From: Streptomyces sp. ISL-96
Lineage (GTDB): Bacteria; Actinomycetota; Actinomycetes; Streptomycetales; Streptomycetaceae
DNA length: 64,000 bases
Direction: 5' to 3'
NCBI RefSeq assembly: GCF_018614035.1
Contig: NZ_JAGGPA010000059.1
Span: 1 to 64,000 of the forward strand
Position numbers and translations under genes: made by a program. The notes under the pieces are model-generated. The model was not told where the DNA came from and did not search any database. It saw only the letters and a program-made list of their open reading frames with translations. The stretch's first letter is position 1. Each line of letters starts with the position of its first letter. Positions 27,577 through 36,466 of the stretch are shown one piece after another.

Positions 27577-30500
27577 ATGCCTCACCACCCGTGTACGGCC
27601 GCGAGAACCGCGTCGTACACCTCGCTGCTGCTCGCAGTGTCGATCCTCGTTTCGCTTCTGCTGCCGACCGGCGCGGCCTGGGCGGCGACGACCGGAACCG
27701 CCGCAGTGGCGGTGGCCGACGACTGCGCTGTCCTTCCTCTTGCTCCCTTCGGGGACCCGGGCTCCGCCGTGGGCAGGGCGACCGTCCCTGTTGAGGGAAG
27801 CGCCTGCTTCACCTTCACCGCCGACAAGCCCGGCCTGCACCGTGTGCTGCTGGACGACCAGCACAACGAGACGCATCTCCAGGTCTTCGACGGGGACGCC
27901 GAAGTGGCGTGCCGTGAGGGTGAGGGGTGGTGCGAGTTGCCGCGCGCGGGGGCGTTCACGGTGAAGGCGGTGAACCTGGGGTGGGATTCGGACGATGTCA
28001 CCGTCGCTGTTGTGCCGCTCGCCACGGACGCCGGATGTGAGGCGGAGGCCGGTACGTCGTGGGACGGCGCGGTCGTTTCCGGCTCGGCGGTCTCCACGAC
28101 GGCGATCCTGTGCCATCCCTTCACAGCTGCGGCCGGGGAGCGGATCACTTCCGAGTTCACCACCGTGAAGTACGGGAGCCGTGAGTCGTGGATCAGTGAC
28201 GAGACGGGTGACCGGATCTGCCCGCGTTCCAACGAGGACGGCAGTGAGGGCTGTGTGCTGCCCGGCGACGGGCCCTACCGGGTTCTGAGCCGCGTCACCG
28301 AGGTGGAGGGCGGCTTCCCGGCGGCGTACAGCCTGAAGGTCCGTCGCCTGTCCGACCCGGCCGGGTGCGCGAGCGTTGCCTTGAACGCTTACAACTCCGC
28401 GCCGACGACCACGGAACCGGCCACCGGCTGCAAGACCTTCAGCGTCCCGGCCGCCGGGCGCTACGACGTGTACGAGGTGCGGTCCGGCGAGCGGTCCGCG
28501 CTCGCTGTGTACGACCGGGAGGGGAAGACTGTCTGCCGTACGTCGCAGCAGCCGTGCGGCCTGCCCGCCGCCGGTGATTACACGGTGTTCACGGATCACG
28601 CGATCCTTGTTCTCGACCGCGCCGGCACGGCCGGTTGCGAGCCCGCCGAACAGGGGACGTACGAGGGCACCTTCGCGGTCGCGGGCGAGGTCGACTGCCT
28701 CATGCTGCCGTTCCCCGAAGGCGCCCGGATGGCCGCGCTGAAGGCGCTGAACGCGCCCGCGCCGCGACCCGAGGTCTCCGTTGTCGACGCCGACGGGGTC
28801 GGGCAGTGCGAAAGGAGCTCACTCTCCGCCGGTACGTGCGCGCTCACCGGACGAGCTCCGTTCCGCGCACTGGCCTCCACCGGCAGTGGGACCGGCTCGT
28901 ACCGCATCGCTCTGCACCGCACGGACGCGGTGAGCGGCTGCCCGGTCCTCCCGGCGGGTGACTTCACGGGCGCCGGCCCCGCCGGCCGGTTCAGCACGGG
29001 CGACGGTGTCTTCTCGCAGTGCTTCGGCATCCCGGCCGCCGACCACAGCGCGATGGAGAACTTCCAGCTCCAGGCGGTCTCCGGCACGTTCACCGCCCAG
29101 TTCTCGGTACTGGACGCCGACGGCAAGCAGGTCTGCTCCCACTGGTCGAACTGGACCACCTGCGGCCTCACCCCCGGCGTCGCGCACACCGTGCTGGTCA
29201 CGGGAAGCGACGCCCCCGCCACCTACACGATGGCCCGCCGTGACGTCACCGCGACGGCCAAGGGCTGTACGGCCAACCCGGCGACTCCGGTGGGCGGACC
29301 GTCCACGAGCGGCGCGATGGGGGCTACGGGCGAGCTGCTCTGCCGTCAGGTGACCACCGCCGACGCCAGGGACAGCCTCCACCTCAACGTCCGTGACCCG
29401 CTGGGGACCACGAACATCCTGGCGTACGACGCGGGGGGCAAGGCGGTCTGCTCGAACCGCAACCGCGCATGCGGGGTGACGGGTTCGACCAGTTACCAGG
29501 TGCTCCTCACCGTGCCCGCGAACCTGAAGGCGCCCGCCTCGTACCGCTTCGACGCGCTGCGCATCGCCACGGCCGCCGGTCCGGCCGCCGAGTGCGCGAA
29601 GGTGGCGAACATCAGCTACGGGTACGGGCCGATCACCGGCACGCTCACCGAGCAGCGCACCGCCGTGTGCGCGGCGCTTCCCACCGCGTACAGCGACAGC
29701 TTCGACTTCAGGATCAGCGACACGGCGGGAGGGACGGAGACGGCCGTACCGGCGCTGTACGACAGCAGTCTCGACAACAACTGCTCGCTGAAGGTCTCCG
29801 TCGGCTACTACTGCCATCTGAGTGAGGCTTACACGAAGGACGTCACCCCGAGCATCTTGGTCCTCGGTCTGCCGGAGAAGGCGTCGCAGACCTCGTACAG
29901 CACGGAACTCGTCTGTTCGTTCGCCATGTGCGGCACCGAGAAGGTCAGCGTCGGTATCGTGACGCCGGCCACCGGCGTGAGCGGCGCGAAGGTCACCGTC
30001 AAGGTGGCGGGGACCGCGCTGCACATGGACGACAAGGTCCGGATCGGCCTGGCGGGCAAGACGCTGGTGGGCACCACCACCTCGGTGTCGGCCGACCGGA
30101 AGACCCTGACGGCCGTCCTGGACCTGACCGGGGCCGCGGTGGGCGACTGGAACCTCAGCGTCCTCACGCATACCGCGGGGGAGTACCTGCGGGGCACGTT
30201 CAGTGTGACCGCGGCGCCGGTGAAGAACACCACGGCTCCGACGATCACCGGCACCGTGAAGGTCGGGGCCAAGGTCACCGCCGGGACGGGGGCATGGACG
30301 CCTGCGGCCACGTCGTACGGCTACCAGTGGAAGGCCGACGGCACGGCGATCTCGGGGGCCACCGGGTCGGCGTACACCGTTCCGGCGGCTCTCCTGGGCA
30401 AGAAGCTCACGGTCACGGTTACCGCTCGCCGCACGGGGCACCCGAGCGGCACGGCTACCACCGCCGCCGTCATTGTCGCCAAGGGCAGTGCCCCCAAGGT

Positions 30501-30762
30501 CACCACGGCACCGGCGATCTCGGGCACGGCAAAGGTGGGACGTACGCTCAAGGCCGCCCACGGCACCTGGACGCCCGCGCCGACGTCGTACGGCTACCAG
30601 TGGTACGCGAACGGCACGGCGATCACGGGCGCGACCACGTCCTCGCTGGTGCTCAAGTCCGCCCAGGCCGGCAAGAAGATCACCGTGAAGGTCACCGCCC
30701 GCCGCACCGGTCACACCAGCGGCACCGCGCTCAGCAAGCCGACCTCGGCGGTCGCCCGCTGA
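27577..30762 (+). CDS. Large secreted repeat protein with C-terminal Ig-like pair
   Basis: A 1061-aa exported protein with signal peptide (SLLLAVSILVSLLLPTGAAW). Residues about 45-800 contain six or seven diverged beta-rich modules, each with paired Cys and a motif like C.LP.AG.FTV (CELPRAGAFTV, CGLPAAGDYTV). The C terminus has two close tandem Ig-like repeats of about 85 aa (TSYGYQWKADGTAISGA and TSYGYQWYANGTAITGA). No anchor motif or catalytic site was seen, so an adhesin-like or matrix role is inferred. ATG 27577 follows GGGGGGAACGG. Confidence 0.8.
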   Translation: MPHHPCTAARTASYTSLLLAVSILVSLLLPTGAAWAATTGTAAVAVADDCAVLPLAPFGDPGSAVGRATVPVEGSACFTFTADKPGLHRVLLDDQHNETHLQVFDGDAEVACREGEGWCELPRAGAFTVKAVNLGWDSDDVTVAVVPLATDAGCEAEAGTSWDGAVVSGSAVSTTAILCHPFTAAAGERITSEFTTVKYGSRESWISDETGDRICPRSNEDGSEGCVLPGDGPYRVLSRVTEVEGGFPAAYSLKVRRLSDPAGCASVALNAYNSAPTTTEPATGCKTFSVPAAGRYDVYEVRSGERSALAVYDREGKTVCRTSQQPCGLPAAGDYTVFTDHAILVLDRAGTAGCEPAEQGTYEGTFAVAGEVDCLMLPFPEGARMAALKALNAPAPRPEVSVVDADGVGQCERSSLSAGTCALTGRAPFRALASTGSGTGSYRIALHRTDAVSGCPVLPAGDFTGAGPAGRFSTGDGVFSQCFGIPAADHSAMENFQLQAVSGTFTAQFSVLDADGKQVCSHWSNWTTCGLTPGVAHTVLVTGSDAPATYTMARRDVTATAKGCTANPATPVGGPSTSGAMGATGELLCRQVTTADARDSLHLNVRDPLGTTNILAYDAGGKAVCSNRNRACGVTGSTSYQVLLTVPANLKAPASYRFDALRIATAAGPAAECAKVANISYGYGPITGTLTEQRTAVCAALPTAYSDSFDFRISDTAGGTETAVPALYDSSLDNNCSLKVSVGYYCHLSEAYTKDVTPSILVLGLPEKASQTSYSTELVCSFAMCGTEKVSVGIVTPATGVSGAKVTVKVAGTALHMDDKVRIGLAGKTLVGTTTSVSADRKTLTAVLDLTGAAVGDWNLSVLTHTAGEYLRGTFSVTAAPVKNTTAPTITGTVKVGAKVTAGTGAWTPAATSYGYQWKADGTAISGATGSAYTVPAALLGKKLTVTVTARRTGHPSGTATTAAVIVAKGSAPKVTTAPAISGTAKVGRTLKAAHGTWTPAPTSYGYQWYANGTAITGATTSSLVLKSAQAGKKITVKVTARRTGHTSGTALSKPTSAVAR

Positions 30763-30775
30763 GGCCGCCGGGGGC

Positions 30776-32747
30776 TCAGTGGCCGTCGGTGTCGACGTCC
30801 ACGGCCAGGGAGTACAGGCGGGTCAGCTGCTTCTTGCTGTCGTTGTCGTCCGAGACGAGGTACAGCGGGCGGCGGCCCCGGTACTCGCCCTCCGTCAGCT
30901 CGGGTCCCAGGTCCATCCCCTCCACGTTGGTCAGGAGGGGCTGGTGTTTGTTCTGCGGCTCGAAGCGGTCTTTCGCGCCGGCCTGCGGGCAGTCGGCGAG
31001 GTTGAAGAGGAGTTCCTTCTGCGCCAGGACGTCCGTCGGCTCCGTGCCGAGGTCGGCGGCGTCCGTGACGTCCTGGCCGGACAGTGTGGTGCGGTACACC
31101 TGCACGGTGTTGCCGTGCAGGGGGTTGAACGACCGGTCCAGGGTGAGCAGCTCGCCATTGCCCAGGGCGACGATCTCCGCGAGCTCGCCGCCGTCGGCGA
31201 TGGGATAGGCCAGTTGCTTGTCGAGCTTCCAGCCGCCCTTCGCGGTGGACCGGTAGTGCAGCAGCCGCAGTACGTCGTTGCCCTGGTTGCTCCGGTCGGA
31301 GGACAGGGCGGTCTGGAGGCCCGAGTAGAGGTGTTTGCCGTCGGGGGTCATGGCCAGGGATTCCAGGAGCTCTGACCCCTTGGCCGCGCTGCCGGGGCCG
31401 GGGCGGAACCGGTCCGGTACCTCCAGGTCTTCCTGGAGCAGGCCGGTCTTGCGGTCGAAGCGGCCGATGGAGGGCGCGGTTTCGGAGGCGACCAGCACGC
31501 TGTCCCCCTGGATCACCAGTCCTTCGCCGTCGAACTCCTCGTCGGCGTAGCCGGAGCCGTCGGCCGCCTTCAGCTGGATCACGGCGGTCGGCTTGAGGTC
31601 CAGCTTTTCCGGGGCGCCAGCGCGACCTGGTAGAGCCTGGAGTTCTTGTCGTCCACCAGCAGGGCTTCTTTGGGGCCGGCCATGGTCAGGCCCGAGAGGC
31701 CGACCATGCGGTTGCCGCCGTAATCCTCGTCGTCGAGTTGGTCGGAGAAGCTGAGGAGGGCGGCGTCCGGCGAGCAGGCGCCGGTGGGGGCGCCGCCGCG
31801 TTGGTGAGGGAGGGGGTGGGTGACTGGCCGGGCGTACCGCCGGATCCTTGTTTGTCCGCGTCCGGCCTGTCCCAGGGGGCGGCGATGACGACGCCTGCGG
31901 CTACGGCGGCCGCGGCGGCGGCGGCGGTGGCGGCGAAGGTGACGGCGATGCGGCCGCGCCTGTGTCGTGACCGCCACCAGTGGGTCTGTGGTCCTGTTCG
32001 GGTATCCGCCGGGACCGTCGAAGACCTGGCGCGGTTGCGTACGAACGGGACTTCGCCGATCACGCCGCTGGAGGCCTTGCGGGGCTTCGGGCTGACGCGC
32101 TCGTGGAGCTTCTCGAAGATTGTGTCGAGATTCAGCAGCTCGCCGCTGTCCGGCAGGCCCTTGTCCAGCAGCTCCACCAGCGCACCGGTGAACTCGGTGT
32201 ACTTCTTGCCCTTCCGGGCGAGGGCGACCGCGTCGTCGGCGCAGGCGGCGAGGCGGTAGGCGCCGGTGATCTTCGTCATCGGCAGGATGTCGGCCCCGGC
32301 CGACAGCGACTCCATCATCAGGCCGCTGTGGCAGCAGTCCAGAATCACGATCTTGCGCTGGGCCTTGGAGTTCTTGATCTCGTCGCGGACTTCGTTCCAG
32401 CCGACGCTGGTGAAACGGCGTTGAGCCTCCGTCATGGCGACGCTGAGCCGCAGCGTCGCTTCCTCCGGGTCCACCACACCGTGCCCCGCGTAATAGACCA
32501 GCAGGGTGTCCTCGGCTTCGGCGGCTGCCTTGCTGACCGCCTTGAGGAGTTCGTAGGGGTGCTGGGGGTTGGTGATGACGTTGCATCGGCCGGGCGACAG
32601 GCCCAGCACGGTCGGGTCCGTCAGCAGCTGCCGCAGCTTGAGGGCGCCGTTTTCCGTCGCCGGAATGGGGTCCAGGTGTGCGTACTCGCTTACGCCGATG
32701 AGCACCGCGGCGGAGCGCTGCGGGTCGGGGAGCCTGTCAGCTGTCAC
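30776..32747 (-). pseudogene. Caspase-fold peptidase with TM and phytase-like esterase domain (two frameshifts)
   Basis: Read 5' to 3' on the minus strand: a caspase/peptidase C14 domain (residues 1-200; His89 in YYAGHG, Cys139 in LDCCHSG), a single membrane helix (about 270-295), then an extracytoplasmic esterase-like phytase domain (DEEFDGEGLVIQGDSVLVAS and following). The frame breaks at 31786-31790 and at 31611-31614; adding one C on the coding strand to each run restores one continuous frame. So the gene may be intact with sequencing errors. GTG 32747 overlaps the EACC1 stop (GTGA). Such caspases are effectors in bacterial conflict or cell-death systems. Confidence 0.78.
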
Positions 32748-33237
32748 TGGTCGGTACCTCCGCCGCCGCCCGGCTCCACCTGTGCCGGTGTCTGCGCCGG
32801 TGCCGGTGCCGGTGCCTGTGCATCTGCCGCGCCGTCTTCGGGCGGCGTCAGCGCGGCCAGTGCCCGCTGCACCGCTTCCTGGGTGGCACCCTCGGCCGCT
32901 GGCACCAGAACGGTGCGGTCGGCCGTCGTGACGAGCAGGTCGCCGTTCGCCATGAAGGTGACGGACTGGACCTCACTCTGAATGGTCACCGCCGCCTGCG
33001 GCCGGCACGCCCGCCGCCAGGCCGCCACGGCCACTACGAGGTTGGCCAGGCTGAAGGAGGAGTCCAGGGCGAGCTGGAGGGCGTCGAACGCGTACCCCAT
33101 GCTGCCGGGCGGGGCCGCGGCCGGCACGGGGGTTATCCGGGTGGCCGTACGCAGCTCGTCGTGCTGACGGAACCAGGCCAGCAGCGAACGCTGGTCCCTC
33201 CCTGCTCGTCGTGCGGAAGAGTGACGGTGACGATCAC
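32744..33237 (-). pseudogene. EACC1-type effector-associated component (one frameshift)
   Basis: The product starts VIVTVTLPHDEQ (GTG 33237, GGGAG 7 bases upstream) and continues in another frame as QRSLLAWFRQHDELR, then MGYAFDALQLALDS with a hydrophobic helix and a beta-rich end. This matches the effector-associated constant component 1 described in actinobacterial conflict systems, which couples sensors to caspase-like effectors. The frame breaks near 33200; one extra G in the GGG run repairs it. The downstream caspase overlaps by 4 bases. The part readable without the break is 32744-33127. Confidence 0.72.
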
Positions 33238-33395
33238 GGAATGCTCCCGGCCGTAGTGGAGGTACGGGGCGTGCGAGCGTGCGGGTCCCGATGCCTCACC
33301 AGCCCCCCACGCGGCACGACACTAGAGCAACGCCGGTGTGGGGCCGCCCGGTTCCGCAACCATCCCCACACATGGCTGAAATTGCGCCTGTTACC

Positions 33396-34508
33396 TCATT
33401 CGGGTGACTCGGCGGTCGTTCCGGGGCTGGGCTCCGGTGTTTCGGCGTTGCCGGGGTTGGGGGACAGCCAGGCCATGCCGATGAGTACCGCAGCCACGAA
33501 GGCGATCGCACCGGCGATCGCGCTCGCCACGCGAGGGCGGCGGCGTACGAACACGCGGGTGCTCGGCCGCTGGACCGGCGGCGCCGCGCGGCGCCGGGAC
33601 GCCGGGCGCGTGGTGCCCGTGGACGGCAGCGAGTACGTCGTCGGGGCCTGCGGCGGCGCACCGTTGGCCGGGGGCGCCGGGGGAAGCGGCTGGGAGTGTC
33701 CCCGCCAGGAGTCCCGGCGGAACCAGTCGGCGGCCTGTTCGGCCGTGGGGCGGTCCTCCGGCTGCTTGGCGAGCAGGCCGAGGAGGTACGCCTCGAAGGG
33801 GGCGGGTACGTCGACGCCGAGGTTCCGCGGCGGTACGGGCGCTGCGTCCACATGCTGGTACAGCGTGCCGGTGGCGGTGTCGGCCTGGAACGGCGGGCGG
33901 CCCGCGAGCAGTTGGTAGAGCACGCAGCCGAGGGAGTACATGTCGGAGGCGGGGCCGGCGGGTCTGCCCAGCGCGCGCTCCGGGGCCAGGTAGAGGCTGG
34001 TGCCCACGATCTGGCCGGCGGTGGTGAGGGCGGTGGCGGGGTCGTCGACGAACTGGGCGATGCCGAAGTCCGCGATCTTGACCGTGCCGTCGTGGCTCGT
34101 CATCAGGTTGCCGGGCTTGATGTCCCGGTGCACGACGCCCTGGCGGTGGGCCGCGGCCAGGCCGGCGGCGGCCTGGGCGGCGATGTTGGCGACCCGCTCG
34201 GCGCGCAGCGCTCCTTCGGAGACGAGGGTCTGAGCCAGGCTCGTCCCCTCGACGAGTTCCATGACGAGGTAGAAGCGGTCCTCCCAGGCCCCGAAGTCGA
34301 ACACCGCCACCAGGTGGGGGTGGCTCAGCCGGGCGGCGGTCTGGGCCTCCAGGCGGAATCGGGCAGCTGCCGACGCGTCAGCTCCGTTACCGAGCAGCAG
34401 TTTGACGGCGACTGGCCGGCCCAGCACCTCGTCCGTGGCCCGCCAGACCTCACCCATCCCGCCCCGCCCGATGGGTGTGTCCAGCCGGTATCTGTCCGCC
34501 ACCAGCAC
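33396..34508 (-). CDS. Membrane Ser/Thr protein kinase (PknB-like)
   Basis: A 370-aa Hanks-type kinase: Gly loop IGRGGMGEVW, VAVKLL lysine, catalytic HRDIKPGNL, DFG, activation segment GTSLYLAPE and SDMYSLGCVLYQLL. A Pro-rich linker (about 270-320) precedes one membrane helix (SAIAGAIAFVAAVLIGMAWL) and a short extracellular tail with no PASTA domains. It lies 158 bases upstream of the EACC1/caspase pair on the same strand, which may or may not be functional linkage. Confidence 0.92.
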   Translation of the reverse strand: MLVADRYRLDTPIGRGGMGEVWRATDEVLGRPVAVKLLLGNGADASAAARFRLEAQTAARLSHPHLVAVFDFGAWEDRFYLVMELVEGTSLAQTLVSEGALRAERVANIAAQAAAGLAAAHRQGVVHRDIKPGNLMTSHDGTVKIADFGIAQFVDDPATALTTAGQIVGTSLYLAPERALGRPAGPASDMYSLGCVLYQLLAGRPPFQADTATGTLYQHVDAAPVPPRNLGVDVPAPFEAYLLGLLAKQPEDRPTAEQAADWFRRDSWRGHSQPLPPAPPANGAPPQAPTTYSLPSTGTTRPASRRRAAPPVQRPSTRVFVRRRPRVASAIAGAIAFVAAVLIGMAWLSPNPGNAETPEPSPGTTAESPE

Positions 34509-34665
34509 TTGCGCACCAACCCCGATTCACTCTGACAATCTCAAGGCTGCTGAACCTACTTCACCCCGTTGTCGCCCTTTCCGGTGAGGGCGGCAGTTAC
34601 GGTACGCGGCTCGTCCCTGCGCGAGCCTTCGCGGGTGCGGAGGGCTGCGCGGTGAGAATCCCGCT

Positions 34666-35256
34666 ATGAACGCATTTGATCTTGGGCTAACGCTGCCGTT
34701 CCCTGTGCGGCGGGCCTTTCGCCGTTCCGGCGCTCTGCTGCTGACCGTACTCATGGTGCTCACCGGCCTCTCGCTCTCGGCCGGGGCCGCCTCCGCCGAC
34801 GCCGCGGGCGGTTCGGCGTACAGGACGGCCGTCGTCGGGACACTGGACCCCTCCGTCGAGCCGTGCACCAGCACCGATCCCGTCGTCTGCCGGATCCGGG
34901 AGATGAGCCCCGCCGAGCGTGCCGAGGCGCGGGAGGTGCGGATCCGCTACCACCAACTGCTCGACCAGATGGAGCAGACGGCCGCCGGCATGCGCGCCGA
35001 CGGCCGCGACGACGAGGAGATCGCGCGGCGGCTGGTGGACATGCGCAACGAGGCCAAGGACATCACCCGGGCCGGCATGTCCGAGGAGGCGGTCGCGGCG
35101 CTGGAGGCGCGCAATATGGAGAAGTACGGCAACCCGCTGGGGCCGACGGCCGATCAGCAGTACGCCAGGTACGGCAGCTGGGCCAAGGTCATCGACGCCG
35201 CGACCCGCAGCAATGCCGCCATCGACCGGGAACTCGGGCTGGAGCCGCGCCACTGA
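34666..35256 (+). CDS. Secreted helical protein of unknown function
   Basis: A 196-aa protein with a signal peptide (FRRSGALLLTVLMVLTGLSL, cleavage near ASA-DA), two Cys soon after it (EPCTSTDPVVC) and a highly charged helical region (AERAEAREVRIRYHQLLDQM). No domain recognised. The stop overlaps the next start (TGATG), so the following cytoplasmic protein is made with it; that layout resembles secreted toxin and immunity pairs, but nothing else supports it. Confidence 0.72.
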   Translation: MNAFDLGLTLPFPVRRAFRRSGALLLTVLMVLTGLSLSAGAASADAAGGSAYRTAVVGTLDPSVEPCTSTDPVVCRIREMSPAERAEAREVRIRYHQLLDQMEQTAAGMRADGRDDEEIARRLVDMRNEAKDITRAGMSEEAVAALEARNMEKYGNPLGPTADQQYARYGSWAKVIDAATRSNAAIDRELGLEPRH

Positions 35257-35702
35257 TGCACGTCATAGTTCTGCAGGATTACGACCACCACGGCCGGGTG
35301 TGGGGACTGGACCCCTTGACGGGGGCTTCGGCGCCGGCATCCGGCCGTTGCCATGGGTTCGTCCGGCTGCCCGGTGGCGAGGGCGGGCAGGCCGCTGCCC
35401 TGTACGCCGACGCGGGGAAGCTGTGGCTGCAGTACGGGGAGCTGCGCTGGGACTGCGAGACGGTTGTGGTGCGCCATGCCCGGCGGCCGGACGGGGCGCA
35501 CGTGTTCACCGTCCTCGGCGGCGGGGGTACGGAGCTTGAGGTGCGCTGCCCGGCGCCGGACCCCGGGCCGTTCGATCCGACGTACGACTGGATTGACACA
35601 CTCGCCGACGATTTCTTCCTCTGGGCGGCCGGTCAACTCGCGGAGGGGGAAGGACGCAGGGCTCTTCTTGAGCACTTCCTGAACGGCTTCGATCCCGTGT
35701 GA
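35256..35702 (+). CDS. Hypothetical protein coupled to the secreted protein
   Basis: A 148-aa soluble protein with beta-rich character (MHVIVLQDYDHHGRVWGLDP, KLWLQYGELRWDCETVVVRH) and an acidic C-terminal helical end (YDWIDTLADDFFLWAAG). No signal peptide and no family recognised. It starts within the stop of the secreted protein (TGATG), implying obligate co-expression. It might protect against, or fold, its partner; this is inference from coupling alone. Confidence 0.7.
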   Translation: MHVIVLQDYDHHGRVWGLDPLTGASAPASGRCHGFVRLPGGEGGQAAALYADAGKLWLQYGELRWDCETVVVRHARRPDGAHVFTVLGGGGTELEVRCPAPDPGPFDPTYDWIDTLADDFFLWAAGQLAEGEGRRALLEHFLNGFDPV

Positions 35703-35715
35703 GGGTGGTGGGGGT

Positions 35716-36336
35716 TCAGGCGAACAGGAAGGTTGTGGTGGTGGCCGCGCCCAGGGCCGCTCCCGCCACGGTCTGCGCGACGGTGTGGTAGCGCAGGGCG
35801 ACGCGGGACCAGCAGACGGCGGCGGTCATGGCGTAGGCGAGCAGCCACCAGCGGGAGTGCACGACGGCGAGCAGCGCCACGACGGCCGACGCGACCGCCG
35901 AGTCCACCGAGATCTTCCAGACGGTGTTCACGGTGAGGAGGAGGACGGTCATCCCCCACAGGCCGAGCATCGCGAAGAGTATGCCGGTGGGGGCTTGTGC
36001 GAGGAGCATGACGAGCGAGCCGGCGCCTACGGAACCGAGTATCACGAAGAAGATCGGGGCCCGCTTGGTGCGGTCGACGACGTGCCGGTCGCCCCACCTT
36101 CCGCGCTTGCGCTCCCATTCGATGTAGCCGGCGGGGACGATGCCCGCGCACAGCGCGCCGAGCAGGCCCCACAGCAGCCCGGTCCAGTCGCCGGCGGCGG
36201 CAAGCCCGATGCCGAGCATGCCCGCCAGCAGGACGTTGCGGGGCTGGAGGACTTCGGTGACGGTACGGGCTGTCGTGGTCGTGCGGGGGTCCACGTGCTT
36301 CTCTCCATGGGGCGGGTGGTCGTCGGGTGACGCCAT
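35716..36336 (-). CDS. PAP2-like membrane protein with degenerate active site
   Basis: A 206-aa protein with five or six membrane helices. The arrangement KRAPIF, KISVDSAVAS and SRVALRYHTVAQTVAG follows the three PAP2 phosphatase motifs, but the His normally found in the second motif (SVHSA in this subgroup) is Asp here and the last His-x-x-x-Asp reads HTVAQ. Family members dephosphorylate lipid or undecaprenyl phosphates; activity of this one is doubtful. Confidence 0.72.
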   Translation of the reverse strand: MASPDDHPPHGEKHVDPRTTTTARTVTEVLQPRNVLLAGMLGIGLAAAGDWTGLLWGLLGALCAGIVPAGYIEWERKRGRWGDRHVVDRTKRAPIFFVILGSVGAGSLVMLLAQAPTGILFAMLGLWGMTVLLLTVNTVWKISVDSAVASAVVALLAVVHSRWWLLAYAMTAAVCWSRVALRYHTVAQTVAGAALGAATTTTFLFA

Positions 36337-36466
36337 CGAACCGTAAGCACTTGGGCCGCCGTCCTCCCGGCCGGGTGACGGTGCTGTGCGCCTGGGGGGC
36401 TACCCCCACCAGTGGTGTCATGCCTGCCGCATGGGCAGGAGCGATCCGTTCAACAACCCTTGTCGC

